NCBI GenBank assembly: GCA_029433345.1
Contig: JAQTHY010000001.1
Location: 1,116,001 to 1,180,000 of the forward strand
DNA: 64,000 bases
Origin: Orbaceae bacterium ESL0727
Lineage (GTDB): Bacteria; Pseudomonadota; Gammaproteobacteria; Enterobacterales; Orbaceae
Direction of reading: 5' to 3'
Shown here: positions 24,234 through 33,753 of the stretch, piece after piece
How positions within the stretch are numbered: position 1 is the first letter of the stretch
Layout: each line of letters opens with the position of its first letter
The notes under the pieces: model-generated
Seen by the model: the letters and a program-made list of their open reading frames with translations, nothing else
Told to the model about the DNA's origin: nothing
Databases searched by the model: none
Position numbers and translations under genes: made by a program

Positions 24234-25757
24234 CTATCCAATATTTTTATGTAATTGAATTAATAATCTATCCATAGAGCGATAACTCAGTGCTTCGGCA
24301 ATATGGGGTTGTTCTATATTTTTATGGCCAGCTAAATCGGCAATGGTGCGCGATACTTTGAGTATACGGTGCCATGCTCTGGCAGATAGCCCTAATTTTA
24401 TTAATGCTTGTTCTAAATAGTCGTTATCCGTTTGGCTTAATTGACAGATGTGTTGGATCTCATTTGGGGTGAGTTGGCTGTTAAGTTTATTGGCACGTTC
24501 CAACTGTATTTGCCTTGCATGATGGACGCGTTGCCTAACCGACTCGGTAGATTCTGTGAGTGTCGTTTTTTGGCTTAGTGATCCTTTCGGTAATAACGGC
24601 ACTTCAATTGAGAGATCGAATCTATCTAAAAAAGGGCCAGATAAACGATTTAAGTAGCGAATAACTTGTCGGGGTGTGGTGCGGTTATGGGTACCTTGAT
24701 AGTGACCAGTCGGACTTGGATTCATGGCTGCAATCAATTGAAAACGAGCAGGAAACTTTATCTTGGCATTAGCTCTTGAGATAATAATTTCGCCCGATTC
24801 GATCGGTTCGCGTAGCGCATCTAGCACTTTACGATTAAATTCGGGTAATTCATCCAAAAATAACACACCATTGTGGGCAAGTGATATCTCCCCCGGTTTA
24901 GGTGTGGTGCCACCCCCCACTAGCGCGGCGGCCGATGCGCTATGATGTGGTGATCTAAAAGGGCGTTGGCGCCAATTTTTAATCGATCCATTTGGACTGA
25001 CTAAACTGGTAATCGTGGCACTTTCTAAAGCTTCGTCGTCATTGAGTGGTGGTAATAGTGCCGTGAGCCTTGTGGCTAACATTGTTTTCCCTGTACCGGG
25101 GGGACCAATTAATAAAAGATTATGCCCACCGGCGGCGGCAATTTCTAATGCGCGCTTAGCATGTTCTTGGCCGATAACATCTTGCAAATCGCCATATGGC
25201 TTATCGCGATCTTCGTATTCACGATATTCTACTTTAGGCAAGGTGATTTCATGATATAGATGCTGGCAAAGCGCTTGTAAATTTTGGGTAATGAGAGTGT
25301 TATTATGGTGGATTAACGACACTTCGGATTGATTTTCTTGCGATAGAATGAGGGTCCGGCCTTTTCGTTGCGAAGCAATGGCAGCCGGAATAGCCCCTTT
25401 TATTGCGCGAATATCCCCCGATAGCGCCAGTTCACCTAAAAATTCATACTGTAACAGCTCATCGGTGGGAATCTGCCCGGTTGCGGCAAGTATGGCAATG
25501 GCGATCGGCAAATCGAAACGACTCCCTTCTTTGGGGAGATCTGCCGGTGATAAATTAACCGTAATTTTTTGCGCGGGGAAAGTAAAACCACTATTAATAA
25601 TTGCACTGCGGACTCTATCTTTGGCTTCTTTGACGGTGGCTTCGGGTAGACCAACCAGAACAAATCCTGGCATACCATTGCTAATATGAACTTCGACATT
25701 AATTTGTGGCGCTTGAATACCAATTGAGGCGCGCGTGTAAACGATAGCGAGTGACAT
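24234..25757 (-). CDS. comM: Mg-chelatase-like AAA+ ATPase ComM/YifB
   Basis: Hexameric branch-migration helicase that assists natural transformation in competent relatives (ComM). The E. coli orthologue is YifB. The 507-aa protein starts with the ComM-type N domain (MSLAIVYTRASIGIQAPQIN). It has Walker A GPPGTGKTMLATRL near residue 220 and Walker B HNGVLFLDELPEF. The Mg-chelatase C-terminal region follows (LSARAWHRILKVSRTIADLA). Length equals YifB (506). It stands alone between the alpha-galactosidase and znuB. Its presence suggests a capacity for DNA uptake but does not prove it. Confidence 0.95.
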   Translation of the reverse strand: MSLAIVYTRASIGIQAPQINVEVHISNGMPGFVLVGLPEATVKEAKDRVRSAIINSGFTFPAQKITVNLSPADLPKEGSRFDLPIAIAILAATGQIPTDELLQYEFLGELALSGDIRAIKGAIPAAIASQRKGRTLILSQENQSEVSLIHHNNTLITQNLQALCQHLYHEITLPKVEYREYEDRDKPYGDLQDVIGQEHAKRALEIAAAGGHNLLLIGPPGTGKTMLATRLTALLPPLNDDEALESATITSLVSPNGSIKNWRQRPFRSPHHSASAAALVGGGTTPKPGEISLAHNGVLFLDELPEFNRKVLDALREPIESGEIIISRANAKIKFPARFQLIAAMNPSPTGHYQGTHNRTTPRQVIRYLNRLSGPFLDRFDLSIEVPLLPKGSLSQKTTLTESTESVRQRVHHARQIQLERANKLNSQLTPNEIQHICQLSQTDNDYLEQALIKLGLSARAWHRILKVSRTIADLAGHKNIEQPHIAEALSYRSMDRLLIQLHKNIG

Positions 25758-25890
25758 AGTAAGTTAATCAATAATCATCAGTTAAGTAAAAATAATGTCG
25801 CCAGCTTAGCTATTTTTACATTTTGCGCTAACGCACAATGACTAAATTGGGAGATACCTCACATTAATTATAGTCGAGTGCTATTTTTTA

Positions 25891-26727
25891 TTATTTTTTT
25901 ACGACAGCGTTCCCTTTTATGGTTAACTTGGTTTTGATGATTGATCTTATTTTTATGATCAATAATGTGATGAAGAAAAGCGCGGTATTACTTAACACGA
26001 CAGATGGGCCTGTTGGTGTGTCGTAAAAGAGTGAAAAGCACAATCCACCCAGAATAGATAACATGCCAAGAATAATGGCAAAAAGTGCCATTTTTTCAGG
26101 AGAATTGGCATAATATTTGGCTGTGGCGGCTGGAATAATCAATAACGAGGTAATAATAAGTGCGCCGACAAATTTCATCGAAATACCGATCGTTAACGCC
26201 AATAAAATGGTCAAGATAAGTTTGGTTAACGGAATATTAATTCCGTTACTAAAGGCCAGTTCTTCACTGACTGTGATGTAAAGAAAATCATTCCAACGCC
26301 AAAGCAAAATGGCGCCTACAAGGGCGACCCCCGTGATAATTTGGTACAGATCCTCCCACGTAACTGACAAGAGATCACCAAATAAATAGCCGATAAGATC
26401 GACACGAATATCTTTCATTAAGCTGATAACAACCAGTCCTAACGATAACGCACTATGCGCCAAAATGCCTAATAACGTATCAACCGATAACTGTTTTTGT
26501 GATTCTAACCAAATCAGTCCAAACGCTAAAATTAATGTAATAAAAATGATGGCGTAAAAGAGATTAATATGAAACAGAAAGCCAAACGCGATACCTAATA
26601 ATGCAGCGTGTGATAACGTATCGCCAAAATAGGACATTCTGCGCCATACCACAAATGTTCCTAATGGCCCAGTAATGAGCGATAAACATAATCCTGCACA
26701 AAGACAAGGTAATAAAAGTGCAATCAT
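25891..26727 (-). CDS. znuB: Zinc ABC transporter permease ZnuB
   Basis: Inner-membrane permease of the high-affinity zinc importer ZnuABC. The 278-aa protein (E. coli 261) has eight to nine hydrophobic segments. It starts [20 protein letters not shown] and carries [20 protein letters not shown], a segment typical of metal ABC-3 permeases near residues 28-47. Its start overlaps the last base of znuC (ATGA-type overlap at 26727), indicating translational coupling. The C terminus is a basic tail ([20 protein letters not shown]) slightly longer than usual. It is presumably under Zur control from the znuC/znuA divergent promoter. Confidence 0.95.
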   Translation of the reverse strand: MIALLLPCLCAGLCLSLITGPLGTFVVWRRMSYFGDTLSHAALLGIAFGFLFHINLFYAIIFITLILAFGLIWLESQKQLSVDTLLGILAHSALSLGLVVISLMKDIRVDLIGYLFGDLLSVTWEDLYQIITGVALVGAILLWRWNDFLYITVSEELAFSNGINIPLTKLILTILLALTIGISMKFVGALIITSLLIIPAATAKYYANSPEKMALFAIILGMLSILGGLCFSLFYDTPTGPSVVLSNTALFFITLLIIKIRSIIKTKLTIKGNAVVKK

Positions 26728-27395
26728 TATTTTGCCCCTCGATTAAATAATGTCATAAAGGCGGGATCATTGGCGACAGCTGCTGGTGTGCCTGTACAAC
26801 AGATAGTGTGATTTAGACAGATAATTTTATTGGCATTTTTCATGACTAAGTCGAGATCGTGGGAAACCATCAAAACGCCACATTTTAATTGTACGCGTGT
26901 ATTGGCAATTAAATCGTATAACAAAACTTGGCCATTGACATCGACACCTTGCGCCGGCTCATCGAGTATCAATAATTGCGGCTGTTTAGCGATTGCTTGC
27001 GCCAGTAAGACTCTTTGCAATTCACCACCAGATAATTGTTGCATCGCTTCATCGATAAGATGATCTGCCTTTACTAAGGCTAAGATCTGTTTCACGGCGC
27101 TTTTAGTCAATTGCCGATTCAGATGCATAAAACGGCCGACAGTAATGGGTAGCGCGGGATTGAAATTGATCGATTGCGGCACATAGCCAATCGTGAGATT
27201 GGGGGCGCGTGTAACGGTCCCTGTGGTTGGCGACATTAATCCTAACACTACTTTGATTAATGTTGATTTCCCTGCACCATTGGGGCCAAGAATGGTAGTG
27301 ATTTCATTGGCATTAATGGTTAATGAAATTTGTGATAAGATTTTTTGATGATTAATTTCGACACCCACATCTTGCAGTGAAATTAATGGAGACAT
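26727..27395 (-). CDS. znuC: Zinc ABC transporter ATPase ZnuC
   Basis: ATP-binding subunit of ZnuABC. I choose ATG 27395 ([20 protein letters not shown]), which has AAAGG about 10 nt upstream. The longer frame from 27437 adds an N terminus without a ribosome binding site and approaches the Zur box. The resulting 222 aa carries Walker [16 protein letters not shown], signature [16 protein letters not shown], Walker [13 protein letters not shown] and the switch histidine in [12 protein letters not shown]. It overlaps znuB. E. coli ZnuC is 251 aa with a longer C-terminal tail that is missing here. Confidence 0.94.
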   Translation of the reverse strand: MSPLISLQDVGVEINHQKILSQISLTINANEITTILGPNGAGKSTLIKVVLGLMSPTTGTVTRAPNLTIGYVPQSINFNPALPITVGRFMHLNRQLTKSAVKQILALVKADHLIDEAMQQLSGGELQRVLLAQAIAKQPQLLILDEPAQGVDVNGQVLLYDLIANTRVQLKCGVLMVSHDLDLVMKNANKIICLNHTICCTGTPAAVANDPAFMTLFNRGAK

Positions 27396-27456
27396 AGTCT
27401 TGCTGCCTTTGTTTGCCATGCTGGTTAGGATAAACATTTTGGTTATGCTTTTTTAT

Positions 27457-27471
27457 TGTTATAATATAACA
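27457..27471. promoter_or_regulatory. Zur box in znuC/znuA divergent promoter
   Basis: TGTTATAATATAACA is a near-perfect dyad equal to the core of the known enterobacterial Zur site (TGTTATAWTATAACA). It sits between the znuC and znuA starts, 61 and 50 bp away. It predicts Zn-dependent repression of both transcripts. Confidence 0.93.
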
Positions 27472-27521
27472 TAACACTGTTATGGCTATTTTATAATATT
27501 TCCTCACTATTAGGTACTCAT

Positions 27522-28472
27522 ATGCAAAAATTTATGGCACTATTTTGCCGATTTTTCACGAAAGTAAGCGTGCTTTTTTTATTTATGATCACGTCGTTGT
27601 CAGCGGCTCACGCAACTATTGTTGTTTCGGTAAAACCGATCGGCTTTATTGTGGAGGCGATTGCTGATGGCGTGACCGATACGTCAGTTTTACTTCCCGA
27701 TGGTGCATCGCCACATACTTATTCATTAAAACCTTCTGATCTGGCTAAAATTCATTCGGCTGAATTGGTTGTGTGGATTAGTGAAGATATGGAAACATTC
27801 TTACCGAATGTGTTAAAAAGTGTGGCGGAATCGAAGCAGTTAGCGTTAACGGCTATTCCGCAAATTCAAACGTTATTACGTAAAGGGCATTCTCAGGCGA
27901 ACGGTGATTCTGATCATCATGATGATGCAAGCGATCATGACCATGATCATGGCACACATGATGAACATATCTGGTTATCGCCGCAAATTGTTAAAATTAT
28001 TGCGCACACTATACGTGATAGATTAATTGCGCAATACCCTGATAAACAGGCTGTTGTTGATGAAAATCTAAACGAATTCATGATAAATCTCACGGAAACG
28101 GAACAAAATATTGCAAAAAAATTAATTCCCGTCCAAAATAAGGGCTATTTTGTTTTTCATGATGCTTATGGTTATTTTGAATCGCAATTTGGATTAAAAA
28201 ATTTAGGCAGTTTTACCCTTAATCCAGCCGTTCAGCCCGGTGTTCAAACAGTCTATGCTATTCAGCAATCACTCAAAGAACATCATGCCGTATGTGTATT
28301 TAGAGAACCACAATTTAGTCCGTCAGTTATTGATAAATTAGTGAAAGGTACAACCGTTAGAGTGGGTGAATTAGATCCATTAGGGACGGGAATTGCCCCT
28401 GCAAAAGATGCCTATTCGCAGCTATTATTGAAATTAACTGGACAGTTGTTGGCTTGTTTAGATCATCAATAA
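27522..28472 (+). CDS. znuA: Zinc-binding periplasmic protein ZnuA
   Basis: Periplasmic receptor that delivers zinc to ZnuBC. The 316-aa protein has a signal peptide (hydrophobic core VLFLFMITSLSAAHA, predicted cleavage near residue 31). It then has the metal-site histidine of DGASPHTYSLKPSD. A charged loop rich in His and Asp (DHHDDASDHDHDHGTHDEH, residues ~131-149) is typical of ZnuA and is thought to catch zinc. HIWLSP, FVFHDAYGYFE and the CVFREPQFSP segment are also present. It is divergent from znuCB across the Zur box, and mepM follows on the same strand, as in enterics. Confidence 0.96.
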   Translation: MQKFMALFCRFFTKVSVLFLFMITSLSAAHATIVVSVKPIGFIVEAIADGVTDTSVLLPDGASPHTYSLKPSDLAKIHSAELVVWISEDMETFLPNVLKSVAESKQLALTAIPQIQTLLRKGHSQANGDSDHHDDASDHDHDHGTHDEHIWLSPQIVKIIAHTIRDRLIAQYPDKQAVVDENLNEFMINLTETEQNIAKKLIPVQNKGYFVFHDAYGYFESQFGLKNLGSFTLNPAVQPGVQTVYAIQQSLKEHHAVCVFREPQFSPSVIDKLVKGTTVRVGELDPLGTGIAPAKDAYSQLLLKLTGQLLACLDHQ

Positions 28473-28600
28473 CCTAAGTTATTCAGACTAAATTATTCGG
28501 GCTAAGTTAGTTATGTTAAGATTATTTAGGTTAAGTTATTAATACTTCACTTATTATAACTAAGTTATCAAGAATTTTTAGCACTAATTTTTAGTAATAG
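28466..28600. repeat. Degenerate CTAAGTTA-type repeats after znuA
   Basis: The znuA-mepM gap is made of related CTAAGTTATT/GTTAAGTTATT words repeated about seven times. AATAACCTAAGTTATT at its start forms a 6-bp stem that might help terminate znuA transcripts. Confidence 0.55.
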
Positions 28601-28616
28601 AGCATTAAGGTTAATT

Positions 28617-29969
28617 TTGGCGCAACAACTTACATCACCGCGTATCTCAATAAGTCGTGTTCGTATTCCTTATTTTTCGGTATTAGGTGTTTTTGTTATC
28701 ATTGTACTTTTTTCTTTTTTATGGCGACCTTTAAATTTAGGGCGAACAACTTATGTGCCTTTAACGCCACAAGCTGAAACGACGGTTTTGGATCAACATT
28801 TGGTATTAGGTGGCACGCGCGTCGATATTGTCGATGATAAAGCCAAATCTCAGCAGGCCACCGAATCTTCTGATATTCCTGAAGATAATATTGATAAAGA
28901 TGAACTCGATGACATTATTGATGATAAAGATAATAGTGTGCAATATACCATTGTGCGCGGCGATACCTTGCACGATGTGTTAGTGCGTTATAATGTCAAT
29001 CGTAATGATATCTATCAATTAACCACACAATATAAACAACTGGCAAATTTACGTATTGGTCAACAAGTGAGTTGGACAACCGATGATGATCATAATTTGC
29101 AATCATTTAGCTGGACCATTTCGACCAATAATATCCGTTTCTATGAACGATCCGGTAACAGTTTTGTCGAAAGTTCAGAAACGACCGAAGGGGTCTCACA
29201 AAATATTACCGTCCAAGGGGAAATTAAAAGTAATTTTGTTGTAGATGCACGTCGAAGTGGTTTGACTAGTCGCGAAATCAATATTATTACCAAGGCATTA
29301 CAGTGGCGGCTTGATTTCCGTAAATTGCAAATTGGCGATAAATTTATTGTGCTGCTTTCCCGCGAAATGCACGGTAAACGCTCAGTCAATAGCCAACTAT
29401 TGGGTGTGCGCATTAAAAATGGCAGTAAAGATTACTATGCTATTTTAGCGGATGATGGCAAATATTATGACATCAATGGTGGCAGTTTATCGCAAAGTTT
29501 CCTGCGTTACCCTTTAGTACGTCAATCGCCCGTTTCATCAGGATTTAATCCAAGACGTCTTAATCCAGTCACCGGTATTGTCGCACCACATAATGGTGTC
29601 GATTTTGCGGTATCGCGCGGCACATCAGTTTTATCGGTAGGCGATGGGGAAGTGGTCATGGCGAAATACAGTGATTCTGCCGGCAACTATATTGCTATCC
29701 GCCATGGTCGACAATATATGACCCAGTATATGCATCTTGATAAAATTTTAGTCAAACCTGGTCAGCAAGTTAAACGTGGCGATAAAATTGCGTTGTCTGG
29801 AAATACTGGCCGCTCAACAGGCCCGCATCTCCATTTTGAGCTTCATATCAATAATCGACCGGTAAATCCATTAACAGCAAGTTTACCAATATCAGAAGGA
29901 TTAACCGGTAAATCCAAAGCTGCATTTATTGCGAATGTCAAAGATATCAAATCGCAGCTAAGTTTATAA
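28617..29969 (+). CDS. mepM: Murein DD-endopeptidase MepM (M23, LysM)
   Basis: Cleaves D-Ala-mDAP cross-links so that new peptidoglycan can be inserted during growth. The 450-aa protein (E. coli 440) has one N-terminal membrane anchor (FSVLGVFVIIVLFSFLW). A LysM-like segment lies near residue 107 (YTIVRGDTLHDVLVRYNVNR). The C-terminal M23 metallopeptidase has PHNGVDFAVSRGTSVLSVGD (HxxxD zinc ligands) and GPHLHFELHINNRPVNP (HxH). The start codon is TTG at 28617 with AAGG at 28607-28610, and no ATG lies early in the frame. It follows znuA as in E. coli. The UUG start may lower its translation. Confidence 0.94.
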   Translation: MAQQLTSPRISISRVRIPYFSVLGVFVIIVLFSFLWRPLNLGRTTYVPLTPQAETTVLDQHLVLGGTRVDIVDDKAKSQQATESSDIPEDNIDKDELDDIIDDKDNSVQYTIVRGDTLHDVLVRYNVNRNDIYQLTTQYKQLANLRIGQQVSWTTDDDHNLQSFSWTISTNNIRFYERSGNSFVESSETTEGVSQNITVQGEIKSNFVVDARRSGLTSREINIITKALQWRLDFRKLQIGDKFIVLLSREMHGKRSVNSQLLGVRIKNGSKDYYAILADDGKYYDINGGSLSQSFLRYPLVRQSPVSSGFNPRRLNPVTGIVAPHNGVDFAVSRGTSVLSVGDGEVVMAKYSDSAGNYIAIRHGRQYMTQYMHLDKILVKPGQQVKRGDKIALSGNTGRSTGPHLHFELHINNRPVNPLTASLPISEGLTGKSKAAFIANVKDIKSQLSL

Positions 29970-29988
29970 GCGCGCCACCTTGCGCGCT
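29969..29988 (+). terminator. Hairpin after mepM
   Basis: AGCGCGC/GCGCGCT is a 7-bp GC-rich stem directly at the stop codon (arms near 29969-29975 and 29982-29988). No U-tract follows, so it is only a candidate terminator. Confidence 0.5.
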
Positions 29989-30034
29989 CGTAATCCCTTT
30001 TCCCATCTTTAAAAAATGGCGCTCTTTTCCCTTT

Positions 30035-30165
30035 TTGCAAAGCAACTGTTTTTCAAGGTAACTGTTTTCAAAATAACTGCTTTTCAAGGCAATTGATTTT
30101 TAGGCTAATTATTTTTCAAAACAGCTTGTTTCTCTAAGGTAAGCACTTTTCAAGATAAACGGTCA
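30035..30165. repeat. Degenerate repeats, CTGTTTTTCAAGGTAA type
   Basis: Units such as ACTGTTTTTCAAGGTA, ACTGTTTTCAAAATA and ACTGCTTTTCAAGGCA recur every 16-20 bp about six times across the mepM-mrcB gap (431 bp). No gene is seen here. The dispersed repeat form B follows at 30227. Confidence 0.7.
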
Positions 30166-30226
30166 GTCGGTAAAGACTATGTGCATTGCGCTCAACACTA
30201 TCGATAGTAAATTGACAGCAATAAAC

Positions 30227-30254
30227 TGATTGAAATGGGTAGTAGTTCTGAAAG
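30227..30254 (-). repeat. Dispersed repeat, form B (copy 2)
   Basis: On the minus strand this reads CTTTCAGAACTACTACCCAT then TTCAATCA, an exact 28-bp match to 526-553. It lies upstream of mrcB, oriented against it. Confidence 0.85.
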
Positions 30255-30400
30255 ATCTTAACATCATGATTGGGATTATTTCGAAAGATAAACATTGGAT
30301 TTATGATCTGACGTGGTCAGTGGTAACTCTGTCTCATCAACTGTCTAAAATTGTGTTATTATGGGCGAATTTCTGATTAAGCATAAAGACTTGGTGGCAA

Positions 30401-32725
30401 GTGAGTAAAAAACGAAATCGATCTAATCAACAAGAAGATAACGTTAAAGTTCGTCCGTCGTGGCGTCGACGACTATTTTGGTTATGTTTTAAACTTTTTT
30501 TAATTTTCGCGGCGGCGACGGCAATCTATGGCGTCTATCTTGATCAACAGATTAAAGAGCGTATTGACGGTAATGTGTGGGAATTGCCAGCGGCAGTTTA
30601 TGGGAAAATCTCTGATCTCGAACCCGATAGTGAATACAGCCTAAGCGACGTTGTGTCACTTCTGTTGGGTGCGCAATATCGTCAAGAAAGCAAAGCGACA
30701 CGTCCAGGTGAATTTGTGGTCAGTGGTGATAGTATTGAGATCTATCGTCGACCATTTGTGTTCCCGGATGGTGAAGAACAGGCGTTTCGTGTCAAAATCA
30801 CCTTTTATCAAAATCGCATTGATCGAATGACCAATCTTGATACAGGGCGTGATTTTGGTTTGCTTAAGATCGATCCTAAATTGATCACCATGCTACATTC
30901 TCCCAATGGTGAGCAGCGGTTATTTGTGCCATTAAAAGAGTTCCCCGATTCTTTATTACAAACATTGATTGCCACTGAAGATAAACGTTTTTATCAACAT
31001 GATGGTATTAGCCTTTACTCTATTGGGCGAGCCATTTTTGTCAATCTGACAACTGGGCGTACGGAAGGCGGCAGTACCTTAACTCAGCAAACGGTTAAAA
31101 ATCTTTTTCTCTCCAATGAACGTAGCTTAAGTCGTAAATTGCGCGAAGCTTATATGGCCTTGATTTTAGATGGGCGTTATAGTAAAGAGCGAATTTTGGA
31201 GCTCTATCTTAACGAAGTTTACCTCGGGCAAAGTGGCAGTGAAGAGATTCATGGTTTCCCACTTGCTAGCCTCTACTATTTTGGTCGACCGGTTAACGAA
31301 CTTACACTTGATCAGCAAGCTGTTTTAGTGGGTATGGTCAAAGGTGCTTCACTTTATAATCCTTGGACACAACCTGCGCTAGTGACTGAGCGGCGTAACG
31401 TGGTTTTAAAATTGGCGGAAGAGCAAGGTATTATTGATGATGAGCTCTATAATTTGTTAAGCCAACGGGCATTAACCGTGTTACCTAAAGGTGGCGTGAT
31501 TTCGCCGCAACCGGCGTTTATGCAGGTGGTGCGTAATGAATTGCGAAAACAGTTAGGTGATCAGGCTGATCATTTATCTGGTATGAAGATTTTTACTACC
31601 TTCGATCCGGTCGCACAGGCCGCGGCTGAGCAGGCGATCACTGATGGTATCGAAACATTGCGCAATGCTACATCTAAGGATCTGCAAACTGCAATGGTGG
31701 TTGTGAGCCGAGAAACCGGTGAAATCCGCGCGCTAATTGGTAGTGCTGAGCCGCGTTATCCTGGTTATAACCGTGCTTGGTTAACACGGCGTGCGATAGG
31801 TTCGCTGGCTAAACCGTCGACCTATTTGACCGCCTTAGGCCAACCCGATCGTTATCAACTGAACAGTTGGCTAGAAGATAATCCGCTTTCGATTAAGCTC
31901 GACAACGGTACATATTGGGAACCACGTAATTTCGATCGCAAATTTCGTGATCGGGTGATGTTAGTCGATGCATTAGCCTTATCGCTGAATGTACCAACAG
32001 TTAATTTAGGTATGGCACTTGGCTTAGGCGCCAGTAAAAATACGTTGCAAGCGCTAGGGGTACCAGAAGAGCGTATCCCTAATCTACCTTCCCGTTTACT
32101 GGGGGCAATAGAGTTGACACCACTTGAAACGGCACAGATGTTCCAAACGATTACCAATAGCGGGCAACGTGCGCCACTCTCTATTTTACGCTATGTATTA
32201 ACTGAAAAAGGCGAGTTGATTTACCAAAATTATCCGCAACAAATCCAAGCGGTTTCGGGGCAAGCGGCTTACCTGACCACATTTGCCATGCAACAAGGGG
32301 TTGAGTCGGGTACATCGCGATCGTTAAAAGCGAAATATGGTGCGTTCAAATTAGCGGCCAAAACCGGGACCAGTAATGACTCACGCGATAGCTGGTTTAC
32401 TGGGGTAGATGGTAAAAATGTTGCGGTTATCTGGATTGGCCTTGATGATCACTCGCCAATGAAATTAACCGGGGCGACAGGTGCGCTTAAAATTTATGGC
32501 GAGTATTTGCGACGTAATCCGCCGAAGAAACTCGAGTTACCTTTACCACAAAACATTGTTTATATGCCTATAAATAGCAATGGCCAATGGTTATGTGATG
32601 GAGGCAGTGGACGGATGTTACCGGTCTGGACAGCTAATCCACAAAGCTTTTGTTCATCAAACAGTCAAGCTGAGCCTGATCAGCAGACAGCGCCAACTTG
32701 GGTAAAAGATATGTTTGGCCAATAA
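30401..32725 (+). CDS. mrcB: Penicillin-binding protein 1B
   Basis: Bifunctional peptidoglycan glycosyltransferase/transpeptidase anchored in the inner membrane. The 774-aa protein has a basic cytosolic tail and one membrane span (residues ~27-46). A UB2H-like domain follows, the contact site for the activator LpoB. The GT51 domain has TLIATEDKRFYQHDGI and TEGGSTLTQQTVKNLFLS, with the catalytic Glu in the first. The transpeptidase has an SxxK (IGSLAKP), an SLN (LSLNVPT) and KTGTSNDSRDSWF. I read the start as GTG 30401; E. coli also has a shorter form. It is the final gene before mutM. Confidence 0.95.
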   Translation: MSKKRNRSNQQEDNVKVRPSWRRRLFWLCFKLFLIFAAATAIYGVYLDQQIKERIDGNVWELPAAVYGKISDLEPDSEYSLSDVVSLLLGAQYRQESKATRPGEFVVSGDSIEIYRRPFVFPDGEEQAFRVKITFYQNRIDRMTNLDTGRDFGLLKIDPKLITMLHSPNGEQRLFVPLKEFPDSLLQTLIATEDKRFYQHDGISLYSIGRAIFVNLTTGRTEGGSTLTQQTVKNLFLSNERSLSRKLREAYMALILDGRYSKERILELYLNEVYLGQSGSEEIHGFPLASLYYFGRPVNELTLDQQAVLVGMVKGASLYNPWTQPALVTERRNVVLKLAEEQGIIDDELYNLLSQRALTVLPKGGVISPQPAFMQVVRNELRKQLGDQADHLSGMKIFTTFDPVAQAAAEQAITDGIETLRNATSKDLQTAMVVVSRETGEIRALIGSAEPRYPGYNRAWLTRRAIGSLAKPSTYLTALGQPDRYQLNSWLEDNPLSIKLDNGTYWEPRNFDRKFRDRVMLVDALALSLNVPTVNLGMALGLGASKNTLQALGVPEERIPNLPSRLLGAIELTPLETAQMFQTITNSGQRAPLSILRYVLTEKGELIYQNYPQQIQAVSGQAAYLTTFAMQQGVESGTSRSLKAKYGAFKLAAKTGTSNDSRDSWFTGVDGKNVAVIWIGLDDHSPMKLTGATGALKIYGEYLRRNPPKKLELPLPQNIVYMPINSNGQWLCDGGSGRMLPVWTANPQSFCSSNSQAEPDQQTAPTWVKDMFGQ

Positions 32726-32874
32726 AGCAGAGTGAAGAGGTGAGGTAATTAAGGGGTAAGCGAAGCGTTATTTTAGTGCTGATTTATTAACATTTGCTTA
32801 TCAACGCTTACTTATTAATGGATTACCTTTTGAATATATCGATATGAAAAGTTATGTGGGAGCCTATCTGATTT

Positions 32875-33729
32875 ATGCCTGAATTACCGGAAGTCGAAAC
32901 GAGCCGTCGTGGTATTTTGCCCTATCTCAAAGGGCAAACGATTGGGCAGATTATTATTCGTCAACCTAAATTACGTTGGTTAATTGATGATGCGATTTTA
33001 CAGGCACAAGGGCAGGTGATTGTTGATGTAAAACGGCGTGCCAAATATTTGCTATTAGAACTGCAATCGATAGAAGGTAAAAACAACATTTCACAAACAT
33101 CAGCATCGACTATTCATTGGATCGTGATTCACCTAGGTATGTCGGGGAGTTTACGGATTTTACTTACACCAGAACCTGCACAAAAACATGATCATGTTGA
33201 TCTAATTTTAGCAAACGGTGTTACGTTACGGTATACCGATCCGCGCCGTTTTGGCGCATGGCTTTGCGCCTCATCGCTTAATGATTTATCCCAATTAACC
33301 CATTTAGGGCCAGAGCCATTAAGTGACGATTTTTCGGCAGATTATCTATTTAGGCAGGCAAAAAATCGGAAAGTACCGATAAAAAGTTGGATTATGGATA
33401 GTAACATTGTGGTTGGGGTGGGTAATATTTATGCGTCGGAATCACTATTTATGGCCAAAATCCATCCTATTCGCCCCGCTAATTCATTGACATTAGCGGA
33501 ATGTGAACGGTTAGTGGTGGCGATTAAGCAGGTACTTGCGAAGTCGATCGAACAAGGCGGCACAACCTTAAAAGATTTTTTACAATCCGACGGTAAACCT
33601 GGCTATTTCGCCCAACAGCTACAGGTGTATGGGCGAGCAGGGGAAGCGTGCTTTATCTGCCAAGCGAAAATACAATCCCTCAAAATCGGTCAACGCAACA
33701 CCTTTTTTTGCGAGAAGTGCCAAGGGTGA
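32875..33729 (+). CDS. mutM: Formamidopyrimidine-DNA glycosylase MutM
   Basis: Base-excision repair enzyme removing 8-oxoguanine and formamidopyrimidines. The 284-aa protein (E. coli 269) starts [14 protein letters not shown] with the catalytic Pro2/Glu3. It has the helix-two-turn-helix segment ([19 protein letters not shown]) and ends in a zinc finger ([20 protein letters not shown], then CEKC). A short extra loop near residues 63-75 ([13 protein letters not shown]) explains most of the added length. The ATG at 32875 is required, because Pro2 must become the N terminus. Confidence 0.97.
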   Translation: MPELPEVETSRRGILPYLKGQTIGQIIIRQPKLRWLIDDAILQAQGQVIVDVKRRAKYLLLELQSIEGKNNISQTSASTIHWIVIHLGMSGSLRILLTPEPAQKHDHVDLILANGVTLRYTDPRRFGAWLCASSLNDLSQLTHLGPEPLSDDFSADYLFRQAKNRKVPIKSWIMDSNIVVGVGNIYASESLFMAKIHPIRPANSLTLAECERLVVAIKQVLAKSIEQGGTTLKDFLQSDGKPGYFAQQLQVYGRAGEACFICQAKIQSLKIGQRNTFFCEKCQG

Positions 33730-33753
33730 TCACAGTAAATGATTAACTCAAAA